41,790 nucleotides of DNA from an uncultured Bacteroidales bacterium (GCA_900315705.1 ONAB01000025.1:1-41790), one strand, 5' to 3'. Counted from the first letter of the stretch, positions 1-8,403 are shown. The notes: generated by a model not told the origin, from the sequence alone. Numbers and translations are program-made.

Positions 1-2064
1 GCTGTGCCCCTCCACGTAAATGCCCTGCCACATCTCGCCCGTGCAGGAGTTGGTCAGCGTGCCACCATCCACAATGAGCTTACCGCCGGGGCGCACGATA
101 ATGCGGGAAGACGGAGCGCAATGGAGAGTGTCCGAAACCACAAGAGTCCGGGTGGAATCGATAAACAGGTCGCCTAATATCAAGGACGGATGCGTGATGC
201 TGTCGGATACCCCAAGCAAAGTGTCAACCACGGAAAAGGAATGGGCAATGAAAACAGGGCGTTGAATGGGCATAGTATCACCCGCGTGGATGATATTGAA
301 AGCAACCCAACCGCTGCCCACCTCGTTGCCCCAGACTGTTATTGACGAATCAGTCTCTATGGTCCAATCCAAATTGGGAGACGTGGACCAGCAAAAGGTT
401 ATCGAATCCGGAAAGGACGGGAAGTTCTCCAGAGATACGGTTTGATTCCTGCAAATAAAAACAGTGTCGGGACAAACCACCCTGCAATTCCTATACATGG
501 TTTTCAGCAATGCATGATGCACATTCAGCAAGCCATATCCCAACTCCTCATTCCAAGTCCCGTATGGATAGTTGTCATAATATGCAAATGGATACTCATC
601 AACGCGTGGCTTCGTGGTTGAGGAACAGATGATTTCAAAGACATCCTGATACGTCAGCGTGGAATCTAAAGACAAAATTAAGGCAGCTGTTGCGGCTACC
701 TGTGGTGCGGCAAAAGAGGTTCCGTGGACATCATCATATGCCGTATCATTAACAATTGTTCTTATACCCTCGCCTAGAGCCACCAAATTAAGTCCATCTC
801 CATATTGACTAAGAATAATATTGTACGCACGGAATGTGTCCTGATCCACTGCACCAACCCCCAAGACATCGTCCAGTCGAGCGGGAAATTTAATCTGACT
901 GTATCCTTTGTTACCGACTGAGGCGCAGACAATGATTCCTTTGCCGTTGCGCCCGTGGATCGTGGCATGGTGGATGGCGGACGACAGGCTTGTGTTTTCC
1001 ACCATCCCTCCCCACGAGCAGTTGAGGACATCCACATGAACCGTGTCACAAGCATAGTAGATGGCACGGATCAGGTACTCATCACTGGTTATGCAGCCAT
1101 TTTCTGTCGGTGGGTTAATGTCCCTTGTAACACCATAGAATGCCTTCAATGGCATCACTTTGGAGGTGTGCGCCACTCCTACCATCCCGACACTGTTGTT
1201 TTCAGCGGCCAAAATACCCGTGCATTTTGTCCCATGTACTTCACGTCTTGAAGGAATACTCTGTCCGGTTGGACACCCGGAAGGCGTAAAATCTTTCCCC
1301 AGCAGGACGTTGTTATGTAAGTCGGGATGCCCGAGATTTATCCCGTCATCTATAATGCCTATCACGATGGAAGAGTCTCCCGTTGTGAACAACCAGGCTT
1401 TAAGCACGTTAATGTCCGCATCTGTTGAGCTGTCCAAATACCATTGGTTAGAAAACTCTGGGTTGTCCCCGTAGGAACACTGAAGTGAGGATCTGTAAAA
1501 AAGCGGGCTTGCATAAACAACGTCCTCCTGTTCGGCAAGGGATTGGGCGACCGAGAAAACATCAACGTCTTTGGCCAATACAATCTTATAAACAAAATCC
1601 GACACTGAAATGGTTTCTGTCTGGAGAGGATAGAGCTCCATCTGACTCAGAATGCCGTCAAGAGGGCCTCTTACCTTCAGAAGGATGGCATGATATGTCC
1701 ATGCCTTTTCTCTGTCATTGTTCTTGTCGCCCAAATAGCAAAAACTGACATTGTCCACGACAGGATCTGCAAGGGCTTTATTCATAAACTCCCCCCTAAG
1801 ATTGGTGTCATCAATATGAAGCCTGTAGATATTGTCAACTATTATCTTCTCATCAGAATATGAAGACATTTCAGCAATAAACTCGTTTTTTTCATCCTCC
1901 CCAGCATCTCCATACAGTTCAACATATATTGTGGCGGAATCTATGCTGTAGTATATTTTCGACTTGTCCAGATTGTACACAAACACGCTGTCCTGTCCGT
2001 TGCACATTGACAAACCGATCCAAAACGGGACTAACAATAACAATATCTTATTGAAATTTCTCAT
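1..2064 (-). CDS. Secreted subtilisin-like (S8) serine protease, C-terminus beyond window
   Basis: An uninterrupted frame of 688 codons runs from the ATG at 2064-2062 to the window edge, so the C-terminus is missing. Residues 1-24 look like a signal peptide (hydrophobic core ILLLLVPFWIGLSM). After a pro-region of about 200 residues comes an S8 catalytic domain with Asp239 (IIDDGI), His277 (VHGTKC), oxyanion Asn385 (SVGNKG) and Ser450 (HGTSFAAP), so the full triad is present. Beyond about residue 500 the chain has a beta-rich part with GGKLIVDGGTLTN, a pattern common in large T9SS-secreted Bacteroidota proteins. I infer that a T9SS sorting domain lies off the window. The start is 13 bases after the stop of the upstream gene, so the two are probably co-transcribed. 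Base composition is lower in GC than the housekeeping genes (26 of 60 bases in 1081-1140). Confidence 0.9.
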   Translation of the reverse strand, partial: MRNFNKILLLLVPFWIGLSMCNGQDSVFVYNLDKSKIYYSIDSATIYVELYGDAGEDEKNEFIAEMSSYSDEKIIVDNIYRLHIDDTNLRGEFMNKALADPVVDNVSFCYLGDKNNDREKAWTYHAILLKVRGPLDGILSQMELYPLQTETISVSDFVYKIVLAKDVDVFSVAQSLAEQEDVVYASPLFYRSSLQCSYGDNPEFSNQWYLDSSTDADINVLKAWLFTTGDSSIVIGIIDDGINLGHPDLHNNVLLGKDFTPSGCPTGQSIPSRREVHGTKCTGILAAENNSVGMVGVAHTSKVMPLKAFYGVTRDINPPTENGCITSDEYLIRAIYYACDTVHVDVLNCSWGGMVENTSLSSAIHHATIHGRNGKGIIVCASVGNKGYSQIKFPARLDDVLGVGAVDQDTFRAYNIILSQYGDGLNLVALGEGIRTIVNDTAYDDVHGTSFAAPQVAATAALILSLDSTLTYQDVFEIICSSTTKPRVDEYPFAYYDNYPYGTWNEELGYGLLNVHHALLKTMYRNCRVVCPDTVFICRNQTVSLENFPSFPDSITFCWSTSPNLDWTIETDSSITVWGNEVGSGWVAFNIIHAGDTMPIQRPVFIAHSFSVVDTLLGVSDSITHPSLILGDLFIDSTRTLVVSDTLHCAPSSRIIVRPGGKLIVDGGTLTNSCTGEMWQGIYVEGHS

Positions 2065-2077
2065 CGCTTTTATGCCT

Positions 2078-3271
2078 TTATCGTACAATAAACAAATTCA
2101 TCATCGGTGAGACATCTTCAAACCAGTCATCTGGATCCGCAGTCCCTTTTTGCATAATAAATGCACTTGAAAAGCTCCCGGGACGCAGTCTCAAATACCG
2201 TCTTATGATAAAAGTGCCGTCCATGGAAAAAACATCCATCTGGCCTTGGCACCTGAGACAATAGGGGTCATTTTCAACAGGATACTGGGTTAACCGGTAT
2301 CTATATTGCCCCGTTGGCAAAGGCCATACCTGCATCGGGTCATATCCGCCCAGACGAATTTGTATATACCCATTCTCAAAAGTAACTGATGTGGGAGATT
2401 GCGGGATAACTGTCAGAGGGCAACTTGGATTGGGATATACATAAAAAGTACTGTCCTGAAATTCGATGTATTTCCATATCAGATGATCGGGGTTGTAGTC
2501 GTCTAAAAAAGCGTTCTCGTACGGGAGAGGTATCGCCACAAGTCGGTGCTTCAGACTGTTCTCGTTCCAAAAAACAGTGTCCGCCTGATGAATGTTCCAA
2601 TATTTGTTTTCTCCCACACTGGCAACAAAAAGGCCGCTCCGCACGGAATCAAGAATATGATGGTTCCACCCCAAATTAGATAGTTGCAATTTGTCCCCTA
2701 TATTGACATTCTGTTGTGTCTTCATTGCCGGGATGTCCGGTGTAATACCAGCGGTGCCGCTGACCCTCACGGCATCGGAATGTCCCGAGGTGGCAAGGTT
2801 CACGATCTTGGCATACACGCTCTGGCCGTGCGATGTGGCCCGCAATATGTGGAGGCCGCGCCCCGACAGGGAAACCTCTACCGTATGCGTGCCCTGCTCC
2901 AACGCCACCGTGCTCGACGCCTTCAGCCTTCCCACTTCATCAAACAGTTGCAGCATGACATTCCCGTCGCGGTCGGTGGTCAGCGTCACATCGGCCTTCC
3001 CCTCGCTCGGGTTCGGATAGACTGCCGACAGGGAGAATCCCCCCACTTCAAAATCTTCCACGCCCGTCAGGTCGCAGTTGTGCAGCAGGGAATCGCTCAT
3101 CGTAAAAGTAGTACCCTGTGTCTGGTTGGTAACAGTGATGGGGAAAATGTCATAATAGGGGGCTCCTAACAGGGTCGGACGGATATACAGCGTGAAGCAG
3201 CTGTCCGCCTGCCCGAAGGCGACAACCTGCAGTACCAGCAAAGCCAACAGAGGCAATAGTCGTTGTTTCAT
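2078..3271 (-). CDS. Secreted protein with internal T9SS-type sorting-like domain
   Basis: I start this 397-residue protein at the ATG at 3271-3269, because MKQRLLPLLALLVLQVVAFG is a good signal peptide. The frame stays open upstream to 3733, but that part overlaps xerD. Residues about 80-158 form a Por-secretion-tail-like sandwich: SLSAVYPNPSEGKADVTL, then LFDEVGRL, then a GLHILRA strand. In most proteins this domain is C-terminal. Here about 240 residues follow it. Proteins with the Fibrobacter succinogenes major paralogous domain (TIGR02145) have a similar early sandwich followed by a NIGDKLQL-like link (residues 190-197), but the downstream domain here is not one I recognise. It contains YVYPNPSCPL near residue 305. 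The GC content drops after about residue 190. The S8 protease gene follows 13 bases downstream. Function is unknown. Confidence 0.85.
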   Translation of the reverse strand: MKQRLLPLLALLVLQVVAFGQADSCFTLYIRPTLLGAPYYDIFPITVTNQTQGTTFTMSDSLLHNCDLTGVEDFEVGGFSLSAVYPNPSEGKADVTLTTDRDGNVMLQLFDEVGRLKASSTVALEQGTHTVEVSLSGRGLHILRATSHGQSVYAKIVNLATSGHSDAVRVSGTAGITPDIPAMKTQQNVNIGDKLQLSNLGWNHHILDSVRSGLFVASVGENKYWNIHQADTVFWNENSLKHRLVAIPLPYENAFLDDYNPDHLIWKYIEFQDSTFYVYPNPSCPLTVIPQSPTSVTFENGYIQIRLGGYDPMQVWPLPTGQYRYRLTQYPVENDPYCLRCQGQMDVFSMDGTFIIRRYLRLRPGSFSSAFIMQKGTADPDDWFEDVSPMMNLFIVR

Positions 3272-3429
3272 AAATCCATTTTTTATAGCAAAATTGTTGT
3301 CTTGATAAGTTCTTTGTCTTCTGTTTACGTTCATTATGTCAAGTTTTGAATGATAGTGAACTAACACTGCAAGTTTACAAAAAAAACAAACATCCTCGTT
3401 GTTAAAAAACGTTAAACACAACCCTTGTT

Positions 3430-3481
3430 GTAGAGCCGCCACAAAGTAGAGCCGCCACACTGTGACGGCTCTACTTTGTGG
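3430..3481. repeat. GTAGAGCCG palindromic repeat / hairpin
   Basis: The word GTAGAGCCGCCACA occurs at 3430-3443 and again at 3446-3459. The second copy forms a perfect 16-base inverted repeat with 3466-3481 (left arm 3439-3454), and a smaller CAC/GTG stem sits inside the loop. It lies in the 254-base gap between the 3' end of xerD and the start of the secreted 397-residue protein. It could end xerD transcription as a hairpin without a strong T-tract, but its resemblance to the element at 30900-30992 suggests a dispersed intergenic repeat. Apart from it I see no confident promoter in 3272-3525. Confidence 0.85.
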
Positions 3482-3525
3482 GTCGTTGTGGTGTTTTAAT
3501 GGGAAGGTCAATACCATCTGTGAGA

Positions 3526-4416
3526 TTAGTATCTCGGGTGGAACTGGGCGATGTTGCTGCGGATGTAGTCCTTGTCGAGGTGGGTGTAGATTTCGGTGGT
3601 GGTGATGCTTTCGTGGCCGAGCATCTGCTGCACGGCGCGCAGGTCGGCGCCGCCCTCCACCAAGTGTGTGGCAAAGGAGTGACGGAAGGTGTGCGGACTG
3701 ATGTGCTTTTCGATGCCGGCGTCCTTGGCCCACTGCTTGACCAGCATAAAGACCATCTCGCGGGTGAGATGGCTGCCCCGCCGGTTCAGGAACACGTAGT
3801 CCTCCTCGCCTTTTTTGATTTTCACCTCTTTGCGTTTCCCATCGACGTACAGGTTCACCATTTTCTGTGCCATTGTGCCGATGGGCACGAAGCGTTCCTT
3901 GTTGCCCTTGCCCACGATTTTCAGGAATCCTTCATTGAAGAATAGATTGGAGAGGCGCAGCGTCACCAGTTCGCTGACGCGGAGGCCGCAGCCGTAGAGC
4001 ACTTCGGCCATTGCGCGGTTGCGATGCCCCTCGGGGGTGCTGAGGTCGATGCTGTCGAGGATGGCTTCCACCTCGGGCAGGGTGAGCACGTCGGGGAGGT
4101 GCAATCCTATTTTGGGGGCGTCGAGCAGCTCGGTGGGGTCCTCTTTGAGCCGGTTGTCGTAAAGCAAAAAGCCGTAGAACGATTTGAGCCCGGAGATGAT
4201 GCGGGCTTGGGAACGCGTGGCCATCCCCTGTTCGTAGAGATGCTTCAGGAAAGCCTGCAGGTCCTCCAACTGCGCCTGGTCCAGAGGCTTGTCGCCAAGG
4301 AAGTCGGCCAGCAGGGTCACGTCGTGCAGATAGGCCTCCACGCTTTTGGGGAGAAGGCCTTTTTCATAGACCAGGTATTGGCGGAAGAGGACGACGAGGG
4401 GATTGGGCTGGTCCAT
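3526..4416 (-). CDS. xerD: Tyrosine recombinase XerD
   Basis: A 296-residue tyrosine recombinase of normal XerD length. It has an N-terminal SAM-like core-binding domain (residues about 7-90) and a C-terminal catalytic domain. All catalytic residues are visible: Arg146 (GLRVSEL), Lys170 (VGKGNKE), His242 and Arg245 (SPHTFRHSFATHL), His268 (LGHESITTTEIYTHL) and the nucleophile Tyr277. Together with XerC, this family resolves chromosome dimers at dif near the terminus. No dif-like site is seen next to it, and there are no integron or phage genes nearby, so a housekeeping role is likely. It is the last gene of a minus-strand operon and starts 9 bases after the cinA stop. Confidence 0.95.
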   Translation of the reverse strand: MDQPNPLVVLFRQYLVYEKGLLPKSVEAYLHDVTLLADFLGDKPLDQAQLEDLQAFLKHLYEQGMATRSQARIISGLKSFYGFLLYDNRLKEDPTELLDAPKIGLHLPDVLTLPEVEAILDSIDLSTPEGHRNRAMAEVLYGCGLRVSELVTLRLSNLFFNEGFLKIVGKGNKERFVPIGTMAQKMVNLYVDGKRKEVKIKKGEEDYVFLNRRGSHLTREMVFMLVKQWAKDAGIEKHISPHTFRHSFATHLVEGGADLRAVQQMLGHESITTTEIYTHLDKDYIRSNIAQFHPRY

Positions 4417-4425
4417 AGGGGAGGG

Positions 4426-5676
4426 TTAGCGCAGGTCTTTTTCAATCTCGATGCGCAGCATATTGAGGGCGGCGTGGGCGGCGCGCTCCACGATCTGGGC
4501 GCGTCCGGTGCGGCTGCCGAAGTGGAACACGTTGGTGGCCAGACGGGTGGGGGAGGCCACGGCAATCCAGACCGTGCCCACGGGCTTCTGCTCGGTGCCG
4601 CCGTCGGGACCGGCGATACCGGAAGTGGCTACGGCATAGTCCACATCGAAGAGTCCCATCGCGTTGAGGGCCATATCGCTGACCACCTCTTCGCTGACGG
4701 CGCCGCGGCGCTTGAGGTTGTCCTCGCGCACGTTGAGCAGGTCGCGTTTCACCTCGTTGCTGTAGGAGACCATCGCCCCCTCGAAATAGCGCGAGCTGCC
4801 GGGCACGGAGGTGATGAGGTTGGCGATGCGCCCGCCAGTGCAACTCTCGGCGGTGGCCACCTTGCGGTCGAGTCGGGTGAGGAGTTTGCCCACCACCTCT
4901 TCCATTTTCAGGTCCTCGTCGGTGAAGGCGTAGGAGCCCGCGGCCTCCTTGAGTTTGGCGAACTGGTCGTCCAGAAGTTTGGCCAGAGTCTCCTTGTCGT
5001 CGCTTTCGCCGGTGAGGCGCAGGCGGATGATGCCGGGCACAGGCAGGTAGGCGAGTTTCAGCTCGGGCGGCAGCTGTTGCTCGAAGGGCTCGAGCAGGTC
5101 GGAGAGGCCGCTTTCGGTGATGTTGGTGCATTGGAGCACGCGGTAGAGCATTGCGTGGTGACGGGTGTCGCGGGCCTGCAGGCGGGGCAGCACCTCCTCC
5201 TTGACGAGGCGCTCCATCTCGAACGGCACGCCCGGCAGCATAATGAGCACCTTGCCCTCCTCCTCGAGCCAGATTCCAGGCGCCGTGCCCAACGCATTGG
5301 GGAGCACCGTGCACCCTTCGGGCACGAGGGCCTGCTCGCGGTTGGTCTCCGTGAGGGCCATTCCTCGGGCGGCGAAGATGTCGGTGACGTGCTGCAACAC
5401 ACTCTCGTCCATCACCAACTCGCGGTGAAACAGGTCGCACACCACCTTCTTGGTAATGTCGTCCTTGGTGGGTCCCAGCCCGCCGGTCATCAGCACGGTG
5501 TCGCTTTTTTGGAAGGCGTTTTCAAGCGCCTCGCGGATGGCGTCGCCGGCGTCGCCGATGGTGATGACTTCAGTGAGGGGAAAGCCGGCGGCAGTAAACT
5601 GCTGGCCTACAAAAGCGGCGTTGGTGTTCACCACCTGGCCGATGAGGAGTTCGTCTCCAATATTGATCAGTATCAT
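4426..5676 (-). CDS. cinA: CinA family nicotinamide-nucleotide amidohydrolase
   Basis: A 416-residue protein with the full CinA architecture. The N-terminal MoCF/COG1058-type domain (residues 1 to about 170) carries GGLGPTKDD at 65-73, and the C-terminal PncC-type amidase domain (from about residue 255) carries the active-site stretch ATAESCTGG near residue 277 and GIAGPDGG further on. The C-terminal domain deamidates nicotinamide mononucleotide to nicotinate mononucleotide, recycling NAD breakdown products. The N-terminal domain in related proteins is an ADP-ribose pyrophosphatase. The ATG overlaps the stop of the upstream lipoprotein gene by 4 bases (ATGA at 5676-5673), which implies translational coupling. 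Confidence 0.95.
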   Translation of the reverse strand: MILINIGDELLIGQVVNTNAAFVGQQFTAAGFPLTEVITIGDAGDAIREALENAFQKSDTVLMTGGLGPTKDDITKKVVCDLFHRELVMDESVLQHVTDIFAARGMALTETNREQALVPEGCTVLPNALGTAPGIWLEEEGKVLIMLPGVPFEMERLVKEEVLPRLQARDTRHHAMLYRVLQCTNITESGLSDLLEPFEQQLPPELKLAYLPVPGIIRLRLTGESDDKETLAKLLDDQFAKLKEAAGSYAFTDEDLKMEEVVGKLLTRLDRKVATAESCTGGRIANLITSVPGSSRYFEGAMVSYSNEVKRDLLNVREDNLKRRGAVSEEVVSDMALNAMGLFDVDYAVATSGIAGPDGGTEQKPVGTVWIAVASPTRLATNVFHFGSRTGRAQIVERAAHAALNMLRIEIEKDLR

Positions 5677-6416
5677 AATTGTAATTGTTTTTGCAAGTCC
5701 ATTCTCTCCATTCGTCTTTCCATCATAAGGATGTAGGGACTGTCGGGGTATTGTTGTTTCAAAGTTTGGGTAAGAGTCCGCAACAGGCCGTCATATTTTT
5801 CCCTGTCGAGAAAAACTCTGCGGTTATATTGCTGGTAGAAAGCCATATAGGAAGCCATATTCTGCGGATGATGTTGGATGAAATCCACCAGGTATGCCGT
5901 ATGGGCATTGACCAGTTCCATATAGCGGGCTTCGATGCGGGCGCGGATAGAATCGTTTTCTATATTTTTCTGATAATAGGGATACCACTCTTCGGCCTGT
6001 TGGGCCAGCACAGAGAGGGCGCTGTCGAGCTGGCAGCATAGGAGGGCCTCTTCGCCGCCGCTCACGCGGTAGGTGCGCACCAGGTTGGTGGCATCGGCGG
6101 TGAAGCGGAGGTGCTCCCCGCCCTGTGCGATGGTGGTGATGGCATTGTTGTGGCCGAGGTCCAGCCTGTAGAGCATCGGGGTGGCGTTGCGTGCGCGGCT
6201 CTCGTCGTCAGTGGCCCGAAGGGTGAAACAGAAGTGGCCGTTTTTCATCTTGACAGAGTCCAGCACTACCGTTCCGTCAGGACTTGTCCACGAGAGGCGC
6301 ACGAGCGCGTTGTCCCCGTGAGTGAAGTCGCCCTCAATCACAATGTCGTTGCCCCGCTGATGGCAGGCGGCGAGCAACAGGCAAAGTGCCAGTCCCAGAG
6401 CAAACAGCCGTTTCAT
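5673..6416 (-). CDS. DUF4369-type lipoprotein
   Basis: This 247-residue protein begins with a lipoprotein signal (MKRLFALGLALCLLLAAC, lipidated Cys18). The following region (VIEGDFTHGDNALVRL, VLDSVKMKNGHFCFT) matches the DUF4369 pattern that precedes thioredoxin domains in many Bacteroidota TlpA/ResA-like proteins. No CxxC thioredoxin domain follows. The remaining part is mostly alpha-helical (residues about 125-247) and rich in Tyr and Gln. It is probably anchored to a membrane facing the periplasm. The gene overlaps both neighbours by 4 bases (ATGA), so it belongs to a tightly coupled operon with the small lipoprotein and cinA. Its role is unknown. Confidence 0.85.
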   Translation of the reverse strand: MKRLFALGLALCLLLAACHQRGNDIVIEGDFTHGDNALVRLSWTSPDGTVVLDSVKMKNGHFCFTLRATDDESRARNATPMLYRLDLGHNNAITTIAQGGEHLRFTADATNLVRTYRVSGGEEALLCCQLDSALSVLAQQAEEWYPYYQKNIENDSIRARIEARYMELVNAHTAYLVDFIQHHPQNMASYMAFYQQYNRRVFLDREKYDGLLRTLTQTLKQQYPDSPYILMMERRMERMDLQKQLQL

Positions 6417-6604
6417 AGCCGGGAGTCTTCGGTTTGCTCGGGGAGCGTACAGATGGTTTCAGTGGGGGTGCCGGGAGCGGAGAGGTTCTCGCATCCGCAG
6501 TTGCGGTCGCGCCGGTGGGGCGTGGCCCCGTTGATTCTTCTGGAACAGGAGGTGGCCACCAGAAGTATTAGAATGATGGACAATAAGATGGTTCTCGCTT
6601 TCAT
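6413..6604 (-). CDS. Small lipoprotein, first gene of the cinA-xerD operon
   Basis: A 63-residue protein starting at the ATG at 6604-6602. An in-frame ATG 30 bases further upstream would add ten polar residues in front of the signal peptide and would leave no room for the promoter at 6632-6639, so I reject it. The signal sequence ends in a lipobox (LLVATSC, Cys20). The mature part is only about 43 residues, polar, with a Cys pair in RDRNCGCEN. The 3' end overlaps the DUF4369 gene by 4 bases. Coding status rests on the lipobox, the overlap and the promoter. I do not recognise the family. Confidence 0.7.
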   Translation of the reverse strand: MKARTILLSIILILLVATSCSRRINGATPHRRDRNCGCENLSAPGTPTETICTLPEQTEDSRL

Positions 6605-6631
6605 CGTCGTACCCGATTTTGATTGGAGCGG

Positions 6632-6639
6632 CAAAAATA
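6632..6639 (-). promoter_or_regulatory. Bacteroidota -7 box for the lipoprotein-cinA-xerD operon
   Basis: TATTTTTG on the minus strand fits TAnnTTTG and lies 27 bases before the ATG at 6604. No clear TTTG -33 box is seen at the usual distance. Confidence 0.6.
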
Positions 6640-6651
6640 CGAAAAAAAAGG

Positions 6652-6659
6652 TATCTTTG
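6652..6659 (+). promoter_or_regulatory. Bacteroidota -7 box for the S8 protease gene
   Basis: TATCTTTG on the plus strand fits TAnnTTTG and lies 36 bases before the ATG at 6696. A TTTG at 6618-6621 is further away than the usual spacing, so the -33 element is uncertain. Confidence 0.65.
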
Positions 6660-6695
6660 CCGCCGTTATTAATGACGTTTACCCTAACGGAAAAT

Positions 6696-8360
6696 ATGAA
6701 TAATTATTTTAAAACTCTTCTGTTGCTGCTGGCGTTTTTTTGCCTTGCGGCACCCTTGACGGCCCAGACGCCGGCCACTTGTTATCGTCTCACGCTGAGT
6801 GACAAGAACAACTCGCCGTACACCATTAGCAACCCCTCCGCTTATCTTTCGGAACGTGCGCTGGCCAAGCGCGCCCGTTTCAATATCCCCATCACGGAAG
6901 AGGACTTTCCCGTCAACCCGCAGTATGTGCAGCAGGTGCAGGGGGTGGACTCCCGCATCCGCGTGCTGTGCAGTTGCAAGTGGCTCAACACGTTGACGGT
7001 TTATTGCCCTGACAGCACCAAGCTGTCGCAGCTGTCGGCCTTGCCCTTTGTGACGGACATTCTGCCCGTGGCCAACTACGACCTCGACTCGCTGGCGCCG
7101 CTGCCTGCCGCTCCGGAACCGGAGTATAGCCCGATGGTAACCAACACTTTCCGCGACAGTGTGGTGCCTTACGATTACGGTACGGGTGCGGCCCAGATCG
7201 CTATCCATAATGGACAGCTGCTTCATAATGAGGGATTCCGGGGCGAGGGAATGCTCATCGCGATGTTCGACGCCGGTTGGCAGGGTGTTGACACAGACTC
7301 CTTCTTCCAGAACCTCAACGCCGGCGGGCAACTGTTGGGTACCCGCGACCTTATCCCGTTCCGCAACAATGTCTTTGAAGGGCATTACCACGGAACCATC
7401 TGTGCCTCCACGATGTCGTGCCTGCGGGAGAGCGAATTGGTGGGCACCGCTCCTCAGGCCAGTTATTTCTTCATACGCTCGGAGGAGCCTGGGTCTGAAC
7501 AGCTTATCGAGGAGGACTTCTGGGCCCAGGCGGCTGTCATCGCCGACAGTATCGGGGCGGATGTCATCAACTCCTCGTTGGGATATACCACCTTCCCGGA
7601 TTTCCCGCAGCAGGTCAACACCTATGCCGATATGGACGGTGTGAGCAGTATCGCCTCACTTGCGGCGACCTTGTTGGCGCGGAAGGGGGTGATTGTCTGC
7701 ATCAGCGCTGGCAACGAGGGGGCCAACGAATGGCATTATATCGGGCATCCCGGCGATGCCTATGACGTGCTGACGGTCGGGGCGGCGGACATCTTCGGCC
7801 AGGTGGCCCGTTTCTCCTCGCGCGGACCCTCCTACGACGGGCGCGTGAAACCCGACATCACTTCCGTGGGCGTGAGCACCGCCTGCGTCTATCCTGGCGA
7901 CTGGCTTTACGTGGCCGACGGCACCAGCCTGGCCGGTCCTGTGGCCGCTGGACTGTGCGCCTGTCTGTGGCAGGCCTTGCCCGAGGCATCTTCCCTCCAG
8001 GTGATGCAGTACATACGCGAGAACGGCTCCTGCCATGACAATCCCAACGACTCGCTCGGCTATGGTATCCCTGACTTCTACGCGGCCTACACCCAGCACG
8101 TGGGTATCCCCGAGCCGACTGACATCTCCCTTTCCGTGTTCCCCAACCCCTGCAGCGATGTGCTCCAAATCGCCAACGGGGACCTGCAGATTGTGACGGT
8201 GGAACTTTATGACGCTTCCGGAAAGCTGGTGCGAAGCCATCACAATGCCGGCGATTATCTGATGCGCATTGCCGTCAATGACCTCCCTAATGGTATTTAT
8301 ATCGGAAAAGTGCGCCTCCGCAATGGGGGGAACAAGACGTTTAAGGTGTTCAAGATGTAA
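6696..8360 (+). CDS. T9SS-secreted subtilisin-like (S8) serine protease
   Basis: A 554-residue secreted protease. I start at the ATG at 6696 because the signal peptide (MNNYFKTLLLLLAFFCLAAP) begins there, just after a promoter. The longer open frame to 6111 runs antisense over the lipoprotein genes. The S8 domain has Asp192 (MFDAGW), His232 (HYHGTICAS), Asn340 (ISAGNEGA) and Ser411 (DGTSLAGPVAAG). The Asp motif is DAG instead of the usual DTG or DSG. Residues about 478-554 form a type A T9SS sorting domain (SLSVFPNPCSDVLQI, VELYDASGKLV, NGIYIGKVRL), which directs export across the outer membrane and is then removed or anchored. It is a second, separate protease from the one at 1-2064, about half its GC-poor partner's length, and sits alone in its transcription unit. 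Confidence 0.95.
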   Translation: MNNYFKTLLLLLAFFCLAAPLTAQTPATCYRLTLSDKNNSPYTISNPSAYLSERALAKRARFNIPITEEDFPVNPQYVQQVQGVDSRIRVLCSCKWLNTLTVYCPDSTKLSQLSALPFVTDILPVANYDLDSLAPLPAAPEPEYSPMVTNTFRDSVVPYDYGTGAAQIAIHNGQLLHNEGFRGEGMLIAMFDAGWQGVDTDSFFQNLNAGGQLLGTRDLIPFRNNVFEGHYHGTICASTMSCLRESELVGTAPQASYFFIRSEEPGSEQLIEEDFWAQAAVIADSIGADVINSSLGYTTFPDFPQQVNTYADMDGVSSIASLAATLLARKGVIVCISAGNEGANEWHYIGHPGDAYDVLTVGAADIFGQVARFSSRGPSYDGRVKPDITSVGVSTACVYPGDWLYVADGTSLAGPVAAGLCACLWQALPEASSLQVMQYIRENGSCHDNPNDSLGYGIPDFYAAYTQHVGIPEPTDISLSVFPNPCSDVLQIANGDLQIVTVELYDASGKLVRSHHNAGDYLMRIAVNDLPNGIYIGKVRLRNGGNKTFKVFKM

Positions 8361-8403
8361 TTATTTAGTTTAAAATCAATAAATTAAGAAAAAATACAAT
8401 CGC

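Noticed and set aside
3272-3733. Upstream extension of the 397-residue protein
   Set aside because: It would overlap xerD and cross the palindromic repeat. A proper signal peptide starts at 3271.
4024-5736. A 570-codon open frame on the plus strand opposite cinA and xerD
   Set aside because: It mirrors the codon bias of the real genes, has repetitive His/Gly/Val-rich sequence and no domain. It would also leave both well-supported genes without room.
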